NCBI RefSeq assembly: GCF_002531755.2
Contig: NZ_CP034998.1
Coordinates: forward strand, 2,046,001 to 2,110,000
DNA: 64,000 bases
Direction: 5' to 3'
From: Rhizobium acidisoli
GTDB taxonomy: Bacteria > Pseudomonadota > Alphaproteobacteria > Rhizobiales > Rhizobiaceae
This document shows, piece after piece, positions 9,442-17,971 of this stretch (position 1 is its first letter; each line of letters starts with the position of its first letter). Below the pieces are notes generated by a model, which did not search any database, had not been told where the DNA came from, and saw only the letters and a list, made by a program, of their open reading frames with translations. The position numbers were made by a program, and so were the translations under genes.

Positions 9442-9816
9442 TCAGCGCGGCTTTTCCGCCGTGTCGCGGTTCATGCCCTTTTCCCTGAGCTCGTCCTCAT
9501 AGGCCGAAAACAGCTCGGCGCCCCGTTCGCCGAGTTCGCGCAGATAGGTCCAGGTGTAGATGCCGGTATCGTGCATGTCGTCGAAGCCGATCCTGACGGC
9601 ATAATTGCCGGTCGGCGTCATCGAGATGATCGCGACGTTGCGCTTGCCCGGCACCGTCACCCGCTGTCCCGGCCCGTGGCCTTGCACCTCGGCCGACGGC
9701 GACAGCACGCGCAAGAGTTCCGCCGAAAGGTCGAAGCTCTGGCCGTCGTCGAAGGTTATCGCCAGCCTCTGCCGGTCTTTCGAAACACGAAGTTCGCTCG
9801 GCCAGATATCGCTCAT
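9442..9816 (-). CDS. DUF971 (gamma-butyrobetaine hydroxylase N-terminal-like) protein
   Basis: A 124-residue protein. Almost all of it is a DUF971 domain: [40 protein letters not shown] near the N terminus and [26 protein letters not shown] in the middle. The family is often found near Fe-S or molybdenum cofactor genes, and here it is divergent from moaA. The start at 9816 is chosen because AGAGGTGACAGAG precedes it; the open frame upstream adds 32 unlike residues. Biochemical function is not established. Confidence 0.85.
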   Translation of the reverse strand: MSDIWPSELRVSKDRQRLAITFDDGQSFDLSAELLRVLSPSAEVQGHGPGQRVTVPGKRNVAIISMTPTGNYAVRIGFDDMHDTGIYTWTYLRELGERGAELFSAYEDELREKGMNRDTAEKPR

Positions 9817-9998
9817 CTCTGTCACCTCTTTCCTCTGGAGCAGTAGGCGTTCGCCTTTTTCGAGGCAAGCGCAAATTAGCGTGTGCGAAATCCGTTTCCC
9901 TTGACGGCGCAATCACATATGCACACATAGAAAGATATCGCTTGAAAACAGGCAGGCATCTGGTCTGGCGCGCTTCAGATCCGCCCGCGGAGGAATTG

Positions 9999-11045
9999 GT
10001 GAATACGAGAGTCGGAACGATAGGCAACGCATCGCCGCTCACGGCGGATGCACATAAGATGATCGACCCTTTCGGCCGGGCAGTCACCTATCTCCGCGTC
10101 TCCGTCACCGATCGCTGCGATTTCCGCTGCACCTATTGCATGGCGGAGAATATGACCTTCCTGCCGAAAAAGGACCTGTTGACGCTTGAGGAACTCGACC
10201 GTCTCTGTTCCGCCTTCGTCGCCAAGGGCGTGAAGAAGATCCGGCTCACCGGCGGCGAACCCCTGGTGCGCAAGAACATCATGTATCTCGTCCGCCGGCT
10301 CGGCGAAAAGATCGGCGCCGGCCTCGACGAGGTGACGCTGACGACCAATGGCTCGCAGCTCTCCCGCCATGCCGAGGAGCTTTATGATTGCGGCGTGCGC
10401 CGCATCAACGTCTCGCTCGATACGCTCGACCCCGACAAATTCCGCAAGATCACCCGCTGGGGCGATTTTGTCAAGGTCATGGAAGGCATCGACGCCGCTC
10501 AGAAAGCCGGCATCAAGATCAAGCTCAACGCCGTGGCGCTCAAGGATTTCAACGACGCCGAGATGCCCGAAATCCTGCGCTTCGCCCATGGCCGCGGCAT
10601 GGATCTCACCGTCATCGAAACCATGCCGATGGGCGAGATCGACGAGGACCGCACCGACCAGTACCTGCCGCTCTCCGAGCTTCGCGCCGATCTCGAACGT
10701 CAGTTCACGTTAACCGATATCGACTACCAGACCGGCGGCCCGGCCCGTTACGTCAGGGTCACAGAGACCGGCGGCCGCCTTGGCTTCATCACGCCGATGA
10801 CCCATAATTTCTGCGAGAGCTGCAACCGCGTCCGCCTCACCTGCACCGGCACGCTCTATATGTGCCTCGGCCAGAACGACGCCGCCGATCTGCGCGCCGC
10901 ACTGCGCGCCACCGAAGACGACGCCCTCCTCCACGCCGCCATCGACGAAGCCATCACCCGCAAACCGAAGGGCCACGACTTCATCATCGACCGCACGCAC
11001 AACAGGCCGGCGGTGGCCCGGCATATGAGTGTCACTGGTGGGTGA
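9999..11045 (+). CDS. moaA: GTP 3',8-cyclase MoaA (molybdenum cofactor synthesis)
   Basis: Radical SAM enzyme that, with MoaC, turns GTP into cyclic pyranopterin monophosphate, the first step of molybdenum cofactor synthesis. The N-terminal [4Fe-4S] radical-SAM motif CDFRCTYC, the GGEPLV motif, and the C-terminal cluster [18 protein letters not shown] are all present; the C-terminal GG tail (VTGG) needed for activity is intact. I chose the GTG at 9999, preceded by GGAGGAATTG, giving 348 residues as in other rhizobia; the frame is open to an ATG at 9942. mobA and mobB lie 17 kb further on, outside this transcription unit. Confidence 0.96.
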   Translation: MNTRVGTIGNASPLTADAHKMIDPFGRAVTYLRVSVTDRCDFRCTYCMAENMTFLPKKDLLTLEELDRLCSAFVAKGVKKIRLTGGEPLVRKNIMYLVRRLGEKIGAGLDEVTLTTNGSQLSRHAEELYDCGVRRINVSLDTLDPDKFRKITRWGDFVKVMEGIDAAQKAGIKIKLNAVALKDFNDAEMPEILRFAHGRGMDLTVIETMPMGEIDEDRTDQYLPLSELRADLERQFTLTDIDYQTGGPARYVRVTETGGRLGFITPMTHNFCESCNRVRLTCTGTLYMCLGQNDAADLRAALRATEDDALLHAAIDEAITRKPKGHDFIIDRTHNRPAVARHMSVTGG

Positions 11046-11328
11046 GACGCGGTCCCGCAAAGCGGGAGCGATCGATCCAGTGAATCGATCGCAGCGTCGA
11101 ACGCCCTGAGCCCAAGCGAAGGGCCGGGATACAGTGCGGCAGGCTCCCTCTTCTCCCCAGCGGGGAGAAGATGCCCTTCAGGGCAGATGAGGGGGGCGCG
11201 ACGACAGGAGCGCATGCGCTGAGCGCAAGCGAAGGGCAATAGTAAATGGCGTGCCGTGCCGCCCCCTCATCCGACCCTTCGGGCCACCTTCTCCCCGCTG
11301 GGGAGAAGAGGGAGAAGCCGCAGCCCCC
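11046..11328. repeat. intergenic region with two RIME-like palindromes
   Basis: No gene is seen. Two copies of a palindrome occur: CTTCTCCCC-AGC-GGGGAGAAG (11150-11170) and CTTCTCCCC-GCT-GGGGAGAAG (11288-11308). They are inverted relative to one another and linked by CATCTGCCCT/AGGGCAGATG-like arms. Related palindromes occur at 1.5 and 25.6 kb. They separate the convergent moaA and methyltransferase genes. Confidence 0.75.
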
Positions 11329-12114
11329 TCACCCCGGCTTGCGCGCACAAATCGCAAACCGCTCCTGCACCATCCGCTCGAGCCCGCGCAGGAACGGCAT
11401 CTTGCGCGCCTGCGCCCAATGAATGTCGCCGAGCTTGCGGTCGACCACGATGTCGACAAAACCGGCCTTGCGCAGAAGCTCGACGATCGCTTCGGCCGGC
11501 ATCTCATGGGAGAAATGCACGCGGGAGCGGATCTTCTGGTGCCGCGCCATCATCTCAGGCGACATGTGGCTCGCCGCCGGCTTGCCCGTGAGCTTCGTCC
11601 AAAGCTTCTGCAGGCCTTTGACCCAGGTCTCCCGACCCATATTGCCGTCGACGATCAGCACCCTGCCGCCCGGCTTCAGCACCGCGAACCATTCTTTGAA
11701 GGCCGACGCCGGATCCACCAGCGTCCAGACGAGATGCCGGTTGGTGATAACGTCGTAGCTCCCCCGCGGCTCCATGGTATTCTCGGCGTCGCCGGAAACG
11801 AAGCGGATATCGGTCCCGCGCTTCTTCGCCTTGGCGCGCGCCTGCGCCAGCATCGCATCCGACCAATCGAGCCCGGTGACTTTGAAGCCGACATCGTTCA
11901 TGAGATGCGAGATCACGGCGGTGCCGCAGGCAAGATCGAGCGCTGCCCGTCCCTGCCCCGCGCCGAGATGCTTACGGATCAGCCGCTGCCAGCCCTTCCG
12001 CTCGCCTTCAGAAAAGATTTCATGGCCGACGCTCTGGTCGAAGGTTGCCGCCCTCTCCGACCAGAAATCGCGGATTTCGTCGCGGATGGAGTAATTTGTA
12101 TTCATCGAATTCAT
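11329..12114 (-). CDS. class I SAM-dependent methyltransferase
   Basis: A 261-residue protein with the Rossmann-type methyltransferase fold: motif I ALDLACGTAVISHL near residue 58, the acidic residue in GLDWSDAML, and the post-II segment FAVLKPGGRVLIVDGN near residue 145. The acceptor is unknown. It is divergent from an iron/siderophore-type ABC importer, sharing a 115-bp promoter region with an inverted repeat and a TGA-N9-TCA element. A role in modifying or releasing the imported chelate is therefore possible, but this is inference from position only. Confidence 0.85.
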   Translation of the reverse strand: MNSMNTNYSIRDEIRDFWSERAATFDQSVGHEIFSEGERKGWQRLIRKHLGAGQGRAALDLACGTAVISHLMNDVGFKVTGLDWSDAMLAQARAKAKKRGTDIRFVSGDAENTMEPRGSYDVITNRHLVWTLVDPASAFKEWFAVLKPGGRVLIVDGNMGRETWVKGLQKLWTKLTGKPAASHMSPEMMARHQKIRSRVHFSHEMPAEAIVELLRKAGFVDIVVDRKLGDIHWAQARKMPFLRGLERMVQERFAICARKPG

Positions 12115-12166
12115 CTTGAGAGCCCCGGCATCGGATCAGTTTGGAAATGCTCTAAAACATATAACT

Positions 12167-12181
12167 TGATTCACAAAGTCA
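12167..12181. promoter_or_regulatory. candidate IRO box (RirA site) in divergent promoter
   Basis: TGA-TTCACAAAG-TCA matches the TGA-N9-TCA iron-responsive operator bound by RirA in rhizobia. It sits within a larger imperfect repeat, ATATAACTT (12159-12167) and AAGTCATAT (12176-12184), whose centre is offset by 2-3 bp. It lies 49-63 bp before the binding-protein gene and 53-67 bp before the methyltransferase gene. The consensus is short, so chance occurrence is possible. Confidence 0.45.
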
Positions 12182-12229
12182 TATTTCTTATGCCTGCGGA
12201 CATTATTCAGACGTCAGGGGAATTTCCAG

Positions 12230-13366
12230 ATGAATTTCGTGAAAATGCTCGCAGTTTCCGCAGCTGCGATTGCCGGCTTGATGCCGCTTTCGGCTTGGGC
12301 GCAGTCCTTCACCATCAAGGATGTCGCGGGCCGCGAAGTCAGCTTCGACAAGCCGGTCGAGCGTGTGATCCTTGGGGAAGGCCGCATGCTCTACGCCGTC
12401 GCGCCGATCGAGAAGGAAGATCCCTTCGCCAAGATCGTCGGCTGGCGCAACGATCTCTGGACCACCGACAAGGACAGCTTCAACGCCTATGTCGAGAAAT
12501 TCCCCAAGGGCAAGGACCTGCCCTTTCTCGGAAATCTGACGGACGGCACGCTGCAGACCGAGACCGTTGTCAAGCTTCATCCCGACGTGCTTCTGCTGCC
12601 GATCGGCAACAAGACGGCGGCCGACGAAGTGAAGCTCGAGGACATGCTCGCCGGCATCGGCGTGAAGATCGTTTACATCGATTTTCGCGAGCATATTCTC
12701 GCCAACACCGAGCCGAGCCTGAAGATCCTCGGCCAGCTCTTCGGCCATGAGGACCGCGCCGAAGCCGTCGCAGCCTACTGGAAAGAGCAGATGGCGCGGG
12801 TGACCGACAGGCTGAAGGCCGCCAATCCGCCGAAACCGAATGTCTTCATGTACCGTGCCGCCGGCCTGGTGGAATGCTGCGGCACTTTCGGTCCCGATAA
12901 TTTCGGCCTGATGGTCGATTGGGCCGGCGGCCACAATCTCGGCTCCGATTTCCTGCCCGGCTACACCGGCTCGATCAATGCCGAGCAGGTCGTCGCTTCC
13001 AACCCCGATGTCATCGTCGTCACCGGCTCCAACTGGAGCCAGACCAAGGACGCCAAGGACTACGTCAATGTCGGCCCGAATGCCGCTTCCACCTTCGGCG
13101 ACAGCCGCAAGGCGCTGAACATGCTGATGGAAAATCCGGCCTTCACCGGCTCCAGGGCGGTTGCCGGCGGCAATGTCCATGCGATCTGGCATCAGTTCTA
13201 TACCAGCCCCTATCAGTTCGTCGCCGTCCAGAAGCTCGCCAAGTGGTTCCACCCGAACCTCTTTGCCGATCTCGATCCGGATGCCACCTTCAAGGAATTC
13301 CACGAAAAATTCCTGCCGGTCGCCTATCAGCCAGGCTACTGGGTCGACGCCAAGGCAGCTGAGTAA
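12230..13366 (+). CDS. ABC importer, periplasmic iron/siderophore-type binding protein
   Basis: A 378-residue substrate-binding protein of the FecB/BtuF class. A signal peptide is clear (MNFVKMLAVSAAAIAGLMPLSAWA, cleaved near residue 25). It continues with the usual TIKDVAGREVSFDKPVERVIL start of this class and a GSINAEQVVASNPDVIVVTGSNW block before the C-terminal lobe. It is the first gene of a three-gene operon with a FecCD-type permease 7 bp downstream and an ATPase overlapping that. The class imports ferric siderophores, haem or corrinoids; the exact ligand cannot be told. The promoter region carries a possible RirA operator. Confidence 0.88.
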   Translation: MNFVKMLAVSAAAIAGLMPLSAWAQSFTIKDVAGREVSFDKPVERVILGEGRMLYAVAPIEKEDPFAKIVGWRNDLWTTDKDSFNAYVEKFPKGKDLPFLGNLTDGTLQTETVVKLHPDVLLLPIGNKTAADEVKLEDMLAGIGVKIVYIDFREHILANTEPSLKILGQLFGHEDRAEAVAAYWKEQMARVTDRLKAANPPKPNVFMYRAAGLVECCGTFGPDNFGLMVDWAGGHNLGSDFLPGYTGSINAEQVVASNPDVIVVTGSNWSQTKDAKDYVNVGPNAASTFGDSRKALNMLMENPAFTGSRAVAGGNVHAIWHQFYTSPYQFVAVQKLAKWFHPNLFADLDPDATFKEFHEKFLPVAYQPGYWVDAKAAE

Positions 13367-13373
13367 AACAGAC

Positions 13374-14444
13374 ATGGCCGAGATCGCCGCCATATCGATG
13401 GAAGCCGAAGCCGGGAGGGAGCGCTACCGCGCGCTCGCCCGGCGCAAGCTGTTGATCCTCGCTGCCATGACGGCAGCGCTCTGTCTGTCCTTTGCCGTCG
13501 ATCTCGCCTGGGGCCCGGCCCGCTATAGCCTCAGTGAGGTCGTGGCCGCCCTCCTCGACCCCTCCTCCGTTTCGGATCAGGTCCGCGCCGTCGTCTGGAA
13601 CATCCGCATGCCGGTCGCCGTCATGGCGATCGTCGTCGGCGCCTCGCTCTCCGTTGCCGGCGCGCAGATGCAGACGATCCTCGCCAATCCGCTCGCCAGC
13701 CCTTTCACGCTTGGCATTTCGGCGGCGGCAAGCTTCGGCGCGGCTCTGGCGATCGTCACCAGCGTTCCGCTTCTGCCGGTGGCCGCCGGTCTGCTGGTGC
13801 CAGTCAACGCCTTCGTCATGGCGCTGATTGCCACGCTCTTCATCCATTTCGTCTCGCAGGCCCGCGGCGTCTCGGTGCAGACCGTGGTGCTGCTCGGCAT
13901 CGCCCTGGTCTTCACCTTCAATGCGGCCCTCGCCTTCCTGCAATATCTCGCCTCCGAACAGGCGCTTTCGGCCGTCGTCTTCTGGACGATGGGCAGCCTG
14001 ACCAAGGCGACATGGCCGAAAATCTGGGTGACGCTCGCCGTCTTGCTGATTGCGTTGCCGCTCTTTGCCCGCAATGCCTGGGCGCTGACCGCCATCCGCC
14101 TCGGCGAGGACAAGGCCGCGAGCTTCGGCGTCAATGTCCGCCGCATCCGCCTGGAAACCATGCTGGTTGTCTCGCTGCTTGCCGCAGTCCCCGTCAGCTT
14201 CGTCGGCACCATCGGTTTCGTCGGCCTGGTCGGGCCGCATATCGCCCGCATGATTCTCGGCGAGGATCAGCGCTTCTTCCTGCCGGGCTCGATCCTGTCG
14301 GGCGCGCTATTGCTGTCGCTGACCTCGATCGTCTCGAAGTCGATCATCCCCGGCGTCGTCTTCCCGATCGGCATCATCACCGCGCTGGTCGGCGTGCCCT
14401 TCTTCTTCTCGCTCATCCTCTCGAACAGGAGCCGGTCATGGTAG
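13374..14444 (+). CDS. ABC importer permease, FecCD family
   Basis: A 356-residue inner-membrane permease, about ten helices, that forms the homodimeric channel of an iron-chelate importer. Visible family segments are IRMPVAVMAIVVGASLSVAGAQMQ (residues about 75-98), NPLASPFTLGISAAASFGAAL and the cytoplasmic coupling segment FVGLVGPHIARMILGEDQR near residue 285. The frame is open upstream, but the ATG at 13374 follows the binding-protein stop by 7 bp and begins a sensible N terminus. The stop overlaps the ATPase start by 7 bp, indicating translational coupling. Confidence 0.92.
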   Translation: MAEIAAISMEAEAGRERYRALARRKLLILAAMTAALCLSFAVDLAWGPARYSLSEVVAALLDPSSVSDQVRAVVWNIRMPVAVMAIVVGASLSVAGAQMQTILANPLASPFTLGISAAASFGAALAIVTSVPLLPVAAGLLVPVNAFVMALIATLFIHFVSQARGVSVQTVVLLGIALVFTFNAALAFLQYLASEQALSAVVFWTMGSLTKATWPKIWVTLAVLLIALPLFARNAWALTAIRLGEDKAASFGVNVRRIRLETMLVVSLLAAVPVSFVGTIGFVGLVGPHIARMILGEDQRFFLPGSILSGALLLSLTSIVSKSIIPGVVFPIGIITALVGVPFFFSLILSNRSRSW

Positions 14445-15190
14445 CGCTTCAGTTGCAATCGGTCGGCGCCTATCACGGCCGCAAGCTCTTCGTCGAGAAC
14501 GTGACGACGCCGGTGATGAAATCGGGCGAGATCGTCGCCGTCATCGGCCCGAATGCCGCCGGCAAGTCGACGCTGTTCAAGCGCATCACCGGCCTGCTCA
14601 AGGGCCCGGGCAATGTCGTCGTCGAAGGCTCGAAGGCAAAAAACGCCATCGGCTACATGCCGCAGGATAGCTCGGCCAATGCGGTGCTGACCGTCTACGA
14701 ATCCATCCTGCTCGCCCGTAAACAAGGCCAGTCCTGGGCCGTCGGCGATAGCGACCTACGCTTCATCGACGAGATCATGACAGCACTCGATATCACCGCG
14801 CTGGCCTTCCGCGATCTCGGCGCGCTGTCCGGCGGCCAGCGCCAGCTCGTCTCGATCGCCCAGGCGCTCGTCCGCGAGCCGGAGATCATGCTGATGGACG
14901 AACCCACAAGCGCGCTCGACCTCCACCGCCAGGTCGAGGTCCTGGATTTCATGCGCCGCCAGGCCCGCGCCAAAGGCATGCTGGTGCTGATCGCCATCCA
15001 CGACCTCAACCAGGCGCTCCGCTTCGCCGACAAAGTCCTCCTCATCGCCAACGGCCGCATGCGCGCCTGCGGCGCCCCCAGCGACGTGGTCACCACCGAG
15101 ATGCTGCGGGAAATCTACCGGGTGGAAGCCCGTGTAGAGAAATGCTCGCTGGACCATGATCATGTGATCGTGGATGGAACGGCGCATTGA
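14438..15190 (+). CDS. ABC importer ATP-binding protein (FecE type)
   Basis: A 250-residue ATPase that powers the upstream permease. Walker A GPNAAGKST near residue 35, signature LSGGQRQ near 132, Walker B EIMLMDEP near 150 and the switch histidine in AIHDLNQALRF near 185 are all intact. The start overlaps the end of the permease gene (ATG at 14438; permease stop 14442-14444). The frame extends upstream inside the permease gene, but that part is shadow. No further gene follows in the operon; a tandem repeat tract begins just after the stop. Confidence 0.95.
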   Translation: MVALQLQSVGAYHGRKLFVENVTTPVMKSGEIVAVIGPNAAGKSTLFKRITGLLKGPGNVVVEGSKAKNAIGYMPQDSSANAVLTVYESILLARKQGQSWAVGDSDLRFIDEIMTALDITALAFRDLGALSGGQRQLVSIAQALVREPEIMLMDEPTSALDLHRQVEVLDFMRRQARAKGMLVLIAIHDLNQALRFADKVLLIANGRMRACGAPSDVVTTEMLREIYRVEARVEKCSLDHDHVIVDGTAH

Positions 15191-15223
15191 GGCTGGCAGA
15201 ACCAACGCGAAAGACTGCGCACC

Positions 15224-15378
15224 CTGAAGCGCCATTGCCCAGGAAAGCCGCATTCTGAGACGTCAACACCCAAGAAAGCCTCAACCTGAAGTGCCAACAC
15301 CCGAGCACGTTTCAGCCTGAGATTCCAACGCCCGAGAACGCCTCAGCTAGAGATGCCAACGCCCAAGAGAGCCTCATC
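15224..15378. repeat. five tandem 31-bp imperfect repeats
   Basis: Units start at 15224, 15255, 15286, 15317 and 15348, each exactly 31 bp. The consensus opens with CTGARRTGCCAACRCCC and ends with GCCTCAWC. A weaker sixth unit may precede the array (about 15193-15223). Each unit boundary forms a CCTCA..CTGAG palindrome. The array contains no convincing ORF and lies between the ABC operon and the convergent SorC-type gene. Confidence 0.8.
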
Positions 15379-15423
15379 CTGAGGTGCGTAGCCCAAAGGG
15401 CGAAGCCTCGAAGGACGAGGCGG
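15369..15423. repeat. dispersed palindromic element of the CCTCATCCTGAGG family
   Basis: The end of the tandem array runs into GCCTCATCCTGAGGTGC and then CGAAGCCTCGAAGGACGAGG. This is the common Rhizobiales intergenic element with a CCTCATCCTGAGG palindrome and a second inverted arm. It suggests the 31-bp array grew by tandem duplication of part of such an element. Confidence 0.55.
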
Positions 15424-15464
15424 GGCTCCCACTCCAGCCACCGCCGCGGCAGCCGCCTACCTCA

Positions 15465-16415
15465 TCAGTCGATCAATCGCTGCGCCGTAAACTTGTCCGT
15501 AACCAGCATGTCGATGACCCCCACCCGCAACGCGCCGGCAATAGCGTCAGTCTTTTTCGACCCGCCAGCAAGAGCGATAACCCGCTCCACCCGCTCGAGA
15601 TCCTCAAGTGGAAGCCCTATGACCCGATCATCAAGGGGCGTCTTCACCGGCTTGCCGTTTTTATCGAAGAAGCGCAGCGAGATATCGCCGACGGCGCCGG
15701 CTTCCGCGAGATCGGACAATTCGCGGGACGAAAAGATGTTGCCGGACCGTGCGAGAAGTTCGGACGGTTCGACGGCGCCTATACCGACGATCGCCAGCGT
15801 TATGCTGCCGAACAGGTCCATCGTTTCGCGGACGTACGGATCGGCCTGCATCAGAAGTTTTGCTTCTCTGGATGACGTCACGCCCTGCACGGGGAGCAGC
15901 TTCGGCTCGGCGCCGGTCAACCGCGCAAGCCGCGTGGTCAGCTGCGTCGCATGCGTCTGCACCGAAGGATCGCCCATGCCTCCAAGGGTCTGGACGACAT
16001 ATTTCACCTGCGCACTCTTCTGCGGATGAATGTTCTCGACCATCTTGAAAATGGTCTGGCTCCAGCTCGAAACGCCGATGATCTCCCCCGGCGCAAGCGT
16101 CACCTCCAGGAGATGCGCCGCTGCCTCGCCGATGCGGGCCATGATGGCGCCGTCCCGATCTTCCGTGCACTCGACGACGATCGCCTCCGGCAGATCGTAT
16201 TTCTCGCGAAGCGCGCTCTCGAGTTCGCTATAGGTGCCGACGGGAGGGATCACGCTGGTTCGCACGATATCTTCAGCCTCGGCGCGCTTGAGCATGCGCG
16301 ACACCGTCGCCTGCGACAGCCGAAGGTGCTGTGCGATCTCCGCCTGCCGCCGCCCCTCGATATGGTACATCTGGGCGACCCTTGAAATGAGGCGGAGTTC
16401 GTTGAGGCGAGTCAT
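15465..16415 (-). CDS. SorC/DeoR-type sugar-binding transcriptional regulator
   Basis: A 316-residue regulator. The N-terminal helix-turn-helix is EGRRQAEIAQHLRLSQATVSRMLKRAEAEDIV (residues about 20-51); the remainder is the SorC effector domain with GVSSWSQTIFKMVE and the C-terminal AGGSKKTDAIAGALRVGVIDMLVTD segment. These regulators sense phosphorylated sugars. It is the last gene of the minus-strand cluster with the FGGY kinase and split transketolase and should control that cluster and the divergent importer operon. A GTGAAT-N4-ATTCAC palindrome lies 14-29 bp before its start, suggesting autoregulation. Confidence 0.92.
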   Translation of the reverse strand: MTRLNELRLISRVAQMYHIEGRRQAEIAQHLRLSQATVSRMLKRAEAEDIVRTSVIPPVGTYSELESALREKYDLPEAIVVECTEDRDGAIMARIGEAAAHLLEVTLAPGEIIGVSSWSQTIFKMVENIHPQKSAQVKYVVQTLGGMGDPSVQTHATQLTTRLARLTGAEPKLLPVQGVTSSREAKLLMQADPYVRETMDLFGSITLAIVGIGAVEPSELLARSGNIFSSRELSDLAEAGAVGDISLRFFDKNGKPVKTPLDDRVIGLPLEDLERVERVIALAGGSKKTDAIAGALRVGVIDMLVTDKFTAQRLID

Positions 16416-16428
16416 CGCTAATCCCAGA

Positions 16429-16444
16429 GTGAATTTTTATTCAC
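16429..16444. promoter_or_regulatory. candidate SorC operator before the regulator gene
   Basis: GTGAAT-TTTT-ATTCAC is a perfect inverted repeat spanning the stop codon of the kinase gene and the leader of the regulator gene. The same half-sites occur in the divergent promoter at 19762-19767 and 19893-19906. The shared pattern supports a common regulator; assignment to the adjacent SorC-type protein is inference. Confidence 0.6.
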
Positions 16445-17903
16445 CTTTAGCCTTTGTTTCGCGGGCCGTCGAGCGGGCGAGCGCATCATTCCAGCTATCG
16501 AGAAGCCCCGCTCGATCCACGGGTTGCGGCTGGATGGTTTGCGACTTTCGAGGCAGCCCCGCGACCATGTCGAGATCGCTCCACAAGCCAAGTGACAGGC
16601 CCGCCAGATAAGCAGCGCCCAAAGCCGATGCCTCGGGTGCTTCGCATTGGATCACCGGATGGTTGATGAGGTCGGAGACACACTGCATCAGGAAGCGGTT
16701 CTGGCTCGGTCCGCCATCCACATAGAGCGCGCCGAGCGCACCGCCGCTTTGTGCCCGCATGGCCGCAATCACGTCATGCACCTGCAAGGCGATGGAATCG
16801 GTAACCGACCGCGCCATTTGCGCCCGCGTCGTATTGAAGTTGATCTGAGAGAACAGGGCGCGGGCATCGGCATTCCAGTAAGGTGCTCCCAGCCCCACGA
16901 ATGCCGGCACGAAGCCGGGTCCGCCCGGCTCGGCACTTTCCGCAAGTTCGACAAGCGCCGCCACATCCGCAAGGCCGAGAATATCAGCCATCCAGGGAAG
17001 ACTGGCGGCGCAGACGAGAATATTGCCTTCGAAAGCGAAGGTCGGCTTTCCCCCGATACGCCATGCGACCGTGGTTGTGACGCCGTTGCGCGGGGCAATG
17101 TATTGCGCAAGCGTCGTCATGACGGAAGAGCCGGTTCCGAAGGTCACCTTGCCGTCGCCCGGCGTGAAGGCGCCGTGACCGAATAGGGCAGCGTGGCTGT
17201 CGCCGATCGCGGCCATGATGGGCGTGCCATCCGCCACCCCCGGCAATCCCTGCGTTCTGCCGAAATCGGCAGAACTGTCGAGCACCTCGGGAAGGAGCGC
17301 GATATCCACGCCGAAGATCTCGCCAAGCTCCTCGCTCCATCTCTGCTCCCGGAGATCGAACAATTGGCTCCTGGCGGCATTCGATGCATCGCAAGCATGC
17401 CGGCGCCCGCCGGTCAGGCAGTGGACCAGCCAGCTGTCGACCGTTCCCAGCCGCACCGATCGCCCGGCCGGAACACGGTCGAGCAGCCATCGGAACTTGG
17501 AACCCGGAAACATCGGATCCAAGGGCAGGCCGGTGAGCGCCTGCACCCGGCCGAGGTGGCCCTTGGCAATGAGACGCTCGCAATCCGGCGCCGTTCGGCG
17601 GCACTGCCAGCTGACCAACGGTCCAAGCGCTTCTCCCGTTTCGGCGTCCCAGGCAGTGACGGATTCACGCTGGTTGGAAATCGCCACGGCCTCGATGGTG
17701 ACAGCCGAGCTGGCCTTCAGGCAGGCGTCGACCGCTTCGCGGACCGAGGCGTAAAGCCGGCGCGGGTCCTGTTCAACCCAGCCCGGCTTCGGATAGGAGA
17801 TGCCGACCGGAGCCGAACCTCTGCCGACGATCTCTCCCTTTTCAGAAACGAGAACTGCCTTTGAATTGGTCGTGCCCTGGTCGATCGCCAGAATTGCCCG
17901 CAT
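16437..17903 (-). CDS. FGGY-family carbohydrate kinase
   Basis: A 488-residue sugar or polyol kinase of the glycerol/xylulose kinase fold. The N-terminal phosphate-binding AIDQGTTNSKAVLV, the substrate-region WQCRRTAPDCERLI, and the C-terminal adenosine-region VDGGPSQNRFLMQ with EAPEASALGAAYLAG are present; length is normal. It sits between a SorC-type regulator and a split transketolase, so its substrate is probably a ketose whose phosphate is then cleaved by that transketolase. The FGGY fold alone does not tell xylulose, ribulose, apulose or erythrulose kinase activity apart. Confidence 0.9.
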   Translation of the reverse strand: MRAILAIDQGTTNSKAVLVSEKGEIVGRGSAPVGISYPKPGWVEQDPRRLYASVREAVDACLKASSAVTIEAVAISNQRESVTAWDAETGEALGPLVSWQCRRTAPDCERLIAKGHLGRVQALTGLPLDPMFPGSKFRWLLDRVPAGRSVRLGTVDSWLVHCLTGGRRHACDASNAARSQLFDLREQRWSEELGEIFGVDIALLPEVLDSSADFGRTQGLPGVADGTPIMAAIGDSHAALFGHGAFTPGDGKVTFGTGSSVMTTLAQYIAPRNGVTTTVAWRIGGKPTFAFEGNILVCAASLPWMADILGLADVAALVELAESAEPGGPGFVPAFVGLGAPYWNADARALFSQINFNTTRAQMARSVTDSIALQVHDVIAAMRAQSGGALGALYVDGGPSQNRFLMQCVSDLINHPVIQCEAPEASALGAAYLAGLSLGLWSDLDMVAGLPRKSQTIQPQPVDRAGLLDSWNDALARSTARETKAKGE

Positions 17904-17971
17904 TCTATCCTCCCCGGATCAGGTGGCTGCCGGGCGACAAATGCGCTCCGGCCGCTTCACGCGATCCCCAG

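Noticed and set aside
12203..13393. 396-codon minus-strand ORF opposite the siderophore-binding protein gene
   Set aside because: It mirrors the plus-strand gene in the high-GC antisense frame; no ribosome-binding site or family motif, and the plus-strand protein has a clear signal peptide and domain.
15224..15378. Possible CRISPR array
   Set aside because: Repeats are directly adjacent with no unique spacers, units are imperfect, and no cas gene is near; it is a simple tandem repeat.
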